The translations under genes and the position numbers were made by a program. The notes beneath the pieces were generated by a model. The model saw nothing but the letters and a program-made list of their open reading frames with translations. It did not search any database and was not told where the DNA came from. From positions 11,648,886-11,712,885 of the forward strand of contig NC_088789.1 in the NCBI RefSeq assembly GCF_949628265.1: DNA of 64,000 bases, given 5' to 3'. Shown one piece after another: positions 60,215 to 64,000 of the stretch; within the stretch, counting starts at the first letter, position 1; every line of letters begins with the position of its first letter. This DNA comes from Cloeon dipterum (taxonomy: Eukaryota; Arthropoda; Insecta; Ephemeroptera; Baetidae).

Positions 60215-63200
60215 CTGCAACAAGAGGGGCACAACACGTCAGACAAATTTTTATTCACATAGCGAGATCTCTTGTACTGTTTATCCACTTGAAACTACTA
60301 TTTAAAAAATTTAAGATGTAGAGAATGTGCTAATAGTTTAGTTTCAGCTAGTGAAGTCCGGACACATGCTTAGATTCAAAAAGTCTGAAAATTCATATTT
60401 TTAATTTTTATATGTAAGTTAATTAACAATTTAGAATGCAAAATAGCAAAATAAATTAAAGGAATCTAGTAAAAAAGGATCAATTATAAAAAATAATTAT
60501 TTCCAGCCCTCTGAAACTGATTTACGAGAGAATGAATTCCTGTTTCCCACTTGGAACGAATAGCTTTGCAGGTGATTAATTAAAGGCGAGAAATTATTTT
60601 TGCGCCTTTATCGCCGTTCTTCCGCTCGATTTATTTTTACTCGCCAATGCTTAAATTTACTACACCGTTACATGCTGCCGCATTTTCCAAACTGTGTCTG
60701 CGTTTTAACATGCAAATTTTGTGGTGAACACGCTCCAGAAAAAAATTGCAGTGTGAAGTGGAGTAATGATCAGGTGCCGTTTTTTACAATTATGCGATAA
60801 GCGGTCCATGAGTCTGATTGAAAGCGGAAACCAATTGTGCCTGCCTGCCTGTCTGCCATAGATAATTTTTTAATCTGCTCTGGAGCAAGACACTTCCTAA
60901 ATTTAGAAAGAACAGGTTTTTGGCTGCTTATAACAAATGTGTCCCATTCTTTTTTTATGACTCTTGGTGTGCTTGTAAAAAGTTTTTTATGCTTGGCCAA
61001 TTACATACTGATTATACAATTTTATAAATTTAAAATTAATTGATAAACTATTGTTTTTATTTAAATGCAATACACATTTCGACGCGGAAGTTCAATATAA
61101 TATTTCATTTAAAGTAAAAGAAACACAAGTTTTTTTGTTATCAATACTTCAAACCCCCAGGTTGAACATTTATACTGGTTGTATAAAACTGCGTAGGAAG
61201 AAAATAAACAAGATTTATTTGAACTGTCTCAGGCTGGTTTTTATGCAATTTAGGTAGCACATTGGGCGATATGAGAGCAACGTAAAACAGGCGCGAGACT
61301 CAATAAAGAGGAAAAAGGTCGACGGTTATTGCTTTTAGGTCGACTCGAACTTCTGTTGTGCAAACCGAATAAGTGCAAAGATGCTCTCGCAGGTCACGTA
61401 TGTGTGTTCGCGAAATGAGGCAATACACCAGGCAGACGAGGGAGAGATAAACGAGAAAGTATGTGTATGCAGTGTGTTCAGCATTTGCGCCATCGAAACA
61501 AAAAGACATTGCCTACGCGCTGGCTAAATTTAAGGAAAAATTTGCTATCGCGGCTTTGACCGAGCTGGCGGATGAAGGGTAACCAGCAATCGCCAGGAAG
61601 TTACGTAAATTATGGTAGCCAGCGAAAGTTAAAATTATCACAGCACAGAAGTATTACTTCCGGAGCAAATTTACATGAGAAGGAACCCTTCTCACCACAT
61701 TTATCAACCCTGTTAATGGTGCACCACAGATTAAAAATTGAAACGTTAGAAAATGGTGACTAATTTAGCTCATTTATATTTGAAAGTCAAATTTAAAATT
61801 ATATGTTCCACGCATAATTCTCGGTCAAACCATTTAAATCATACGTAAATTGAATTTCTTCGATCAGGTAGCGGCGGATATTTGAGGGCAGTTTCGTTTA
61901 TCTGATCGCCCGAGTAGACCGAAACATTATTTACAAATGTAAAACGCATATTTATGGATTGACCGAAATTTGGGAATTTTCCAAATAAATGTTCGTGATT
62001 AAGCAAAGGAACTGGCCAGCCGTTGTGCGCGGGGTTAATATTTGCGAAAAATCCGCACACATGAAGCTTTTGATAAAACAGCCGGCAGCAAATTTTCAAA
62101 TTTCATTTCGGAGCGTATTGTCTGTCGTGATGCTCGAGCGTTTTGTTCACTTTGAAGTGGGCAGTGGGCAGAAATGAGAACGAGCATGCATGCAGGCCCA
62201 TTACATAGCGTTTGGCCAAATGGTGTGCAAACAATCTGAGCTCCGGCGGCGGTTCCGCGATGGTCGGTCTGCACTAATGCAAATTCCGGCCAAGCGAATG
62301 AGAGTAATCTGCTGCCAGGCCGTGATGATTACACTGCACACTTACAGTTTGGCGCAAATTACGCTTTTGATTCAACTCTGCTGGCTCGAAACGGGCTTGT
62401 ATGATGTTCACGGAGGCCGCACCACACCACACTGACGCTCAGCTTGCAAACAGCTGCGCGGTGCCCACATCGATTTGCCGCGAGACGGTTAAAAAGTCGG
62501 TGGTGATTACTCAGTACTTCCTTTAAATAATGTATTTTAACTCTTTCCAAAATTTGAAAGTCACTTATTTGAAAGTATGACTAAAATAATTACTTTTAAC
62601 ATGTATTTTTGGTCAGACTAACAACAAGGTTAAGCCCTGACGGTCCATGCCCTTTTGCATTGCAGAAGGCATTGCCCAAAAATGTTTTGTAAATAAAAAC
62701 AATTTTATAATCTTATTAGTTTTTTAACACTGGCAGTTTCTTTAAATAGATTGATATTTTTATAACTAAGGTTTTGGCAGTTTTGGGATCATTTTAAAGG
62801 AATATTTAGATGTTTTAGAAGAAGATTTTAATGACATACTATACTTCTAAATTTTTATTTTGAGGAAAAGCAATTGCATATTTTTATTTAAAAAATCCAA
62901 TTTCCTATTGTCTGCCTAAATTTGAACGTTCCTTAATTACCAATTCACAAGAAAAATTAGTTGAGAAAAACTTGAAATCTTGGTATAAGTTGAACTGTTG
63001 GTAAAGTTCACTTAAATATTTACCTAGATTTGATGCGGGACTCTTCTTTCAAAACGTAACCATCTCAACCGTATCACTTTGATAACGTAGCTTTCCCTAA
63101 ATTTTACATCAGATTGAACAGGGCAATAACTTTTGGCTATCCTAAAACAATTTGCAAAGCGTCAATTGCGTGGCAAAAACTAATCAGTGGGGCAATCGAA

Positions 63201-64000
63201 ACTCTCTCCAACCGATATCCAATCCATTTCAATTTTCAATAGCCTCAAGACAAGGTTTTCTCAATTACAACGATCAAATGTCCAGTCGGCAACGTCACGA
63301 TAGCAGCGCGTCCATTTTGCTGCAAAACATTTTAATGACAACGGCGTTGCCATTGAATCTCGGCTGGACAAGTGTGCGAGGCCGCTTCTGCAGAGGTGCA
63401 GCAGGCGAATGCACGCGCTCTTTGTTACATTTCCCCGAGTCATCCAGCAAAGCGAAGCGAAGCAAGTGGTCGGCCTCACTACACTTGCTGCGCCAGTTCG
63501 GAAGGTCAATGCCGAGAAAACGTGAATTATCATTCCTGCGGTGCGAGATGATTAATGAACTTTTTAATGCAGCTGCTGTGCTCTAGTCCTTGTTCTTTCA
63601 AACACACTTGAGAGCAAAATAAAGGCGCACACAAAGCGGCGGCAATGACCGTGCATGGTGCTCAAATTAAGGAAGTGCGTTGTTGGTAATTTTGCTTTGC
63701 TTTTGCAATTAGTTTTCTGGTTAGCGCAAAAATTTTCGTCGCCTTTTCATGATGATTTTAAACAAAGCAGACTATTGTGTTCGACAGCGTCTAGGTGAGG
63801 CGGAAACGTGAGATTTGCAGCCTTGCTGTTCGCACGACTTGTGACTTTTCACTCTGCCAAATAAAAATCCAGCCTCTTTAAACGGGGACTGCTGATTTGA
63901 AAGTGCGCCCGAATCGGAATCAACGCGTTCAAAACTTGTCGAGCTGATTATGCCGACCATCCAAATTGGAGAAGAATTTTGTAATAGCTATAAGCATGTT
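60215..64000. other. Gene-poor right end
   Basis: No coding region is supported by domain, splice or composition. Locally GC-rich patches occur near 61260-61580, 62180-62480 and 63280-63600, and may be regulatory or part of a long upstream intron/promoter of the PY-motif gene. The longest open frames (for example 63152-63586) look random. Confidence 0.5.

Noticed and set aside
63152-63586. 144-codon plus-strand frame near the right end
   Set aside because: Its amino-acid make-up is random-looking and the opposite strand is also open; no family match or splice context.
1-64000. CRISPR array, rRNA or tRNA genes, operons
   Set aside because: None seen. The intron-rich genes are eukaryotic, and the repeats lack the regular spacer pattern of CRISPR.

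Overview
This is a 64 kb piece of a nuclear animal genome, almost certainly an insect or close arthropod. It is AT-rich, with GT-AG introns of about 50 to 5,000 bases. The clear orthologues (NOMO, AIMP2, UBC9, WDR91, RpS19, BBX, CHMP6) are ordinary animal genes. A divergent ionotropic receptor and several short secreted or membrane proteins of insect type point to an arthropod. The species cannot be fixed from the sequence. All gene models were built by hand from reading frame, splice sites and intron phase, so UTRs and alternative exons are mostly missing.

Layout. Bases 1-7.4 kb hold four small genes I cannot name: a membrane protein cut by the left edge (+), a secreted beta-trefoil-like protein (-), and two signal-peptide/membrane proteins (-), both with TATA promoters. 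8.6-15.3 kb is a complete 14-exon NOMO gene (-), followed by a C2H2 zinc-finger gene (-) to 17.3 kb. AIMP2 (+) lies at 19.0-20.1 kb. An unnamed 202-residue acidic-tailed protein (-) spans 21.3-24.4 kb, and its second intron is filled with nested inverted repeats. A hAT-type element with an exact 8-base target duplication sits at 24.6-25.8 kb. Then come UBC9 (+, 26.9-28.6), WDR91 (+, 29.4-32.1), a SIAH-type E3 ligase (-, 32.6-36.1), RpS19 (-, 37.6-39.2), an ionotropic receptor (+, 40.5-43.6), bobby sox/BBX (+, 44.6-49.8), CHMP6 (+, 52.1-53.1) and a two-helix PY-motif membrane protein (-, 54.7-60.2) with a 4.9 kb intron. The last 3.8 kb shows no gene.

Function. The genes do not form one pathway. 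Several are housekeeping: ER translocon (NOMO), aminoacyl-tRNA synthetase complex (AIMP2), SUMO conjugation (UBC9), ribosome (RpS19), and endosomal sorting (WDR91, CHMP6). The PY-motif protein may recruit a Nedd4-type ligase. The most unusual content is in the repeats: concentric inverted repeats in one intron, a perfect 31-base hairpin in another, three hAT-like elements, and an unnamed repeat family with copies at both ends of the window in opposite orientation. I found no sign of a new multi-gene system.
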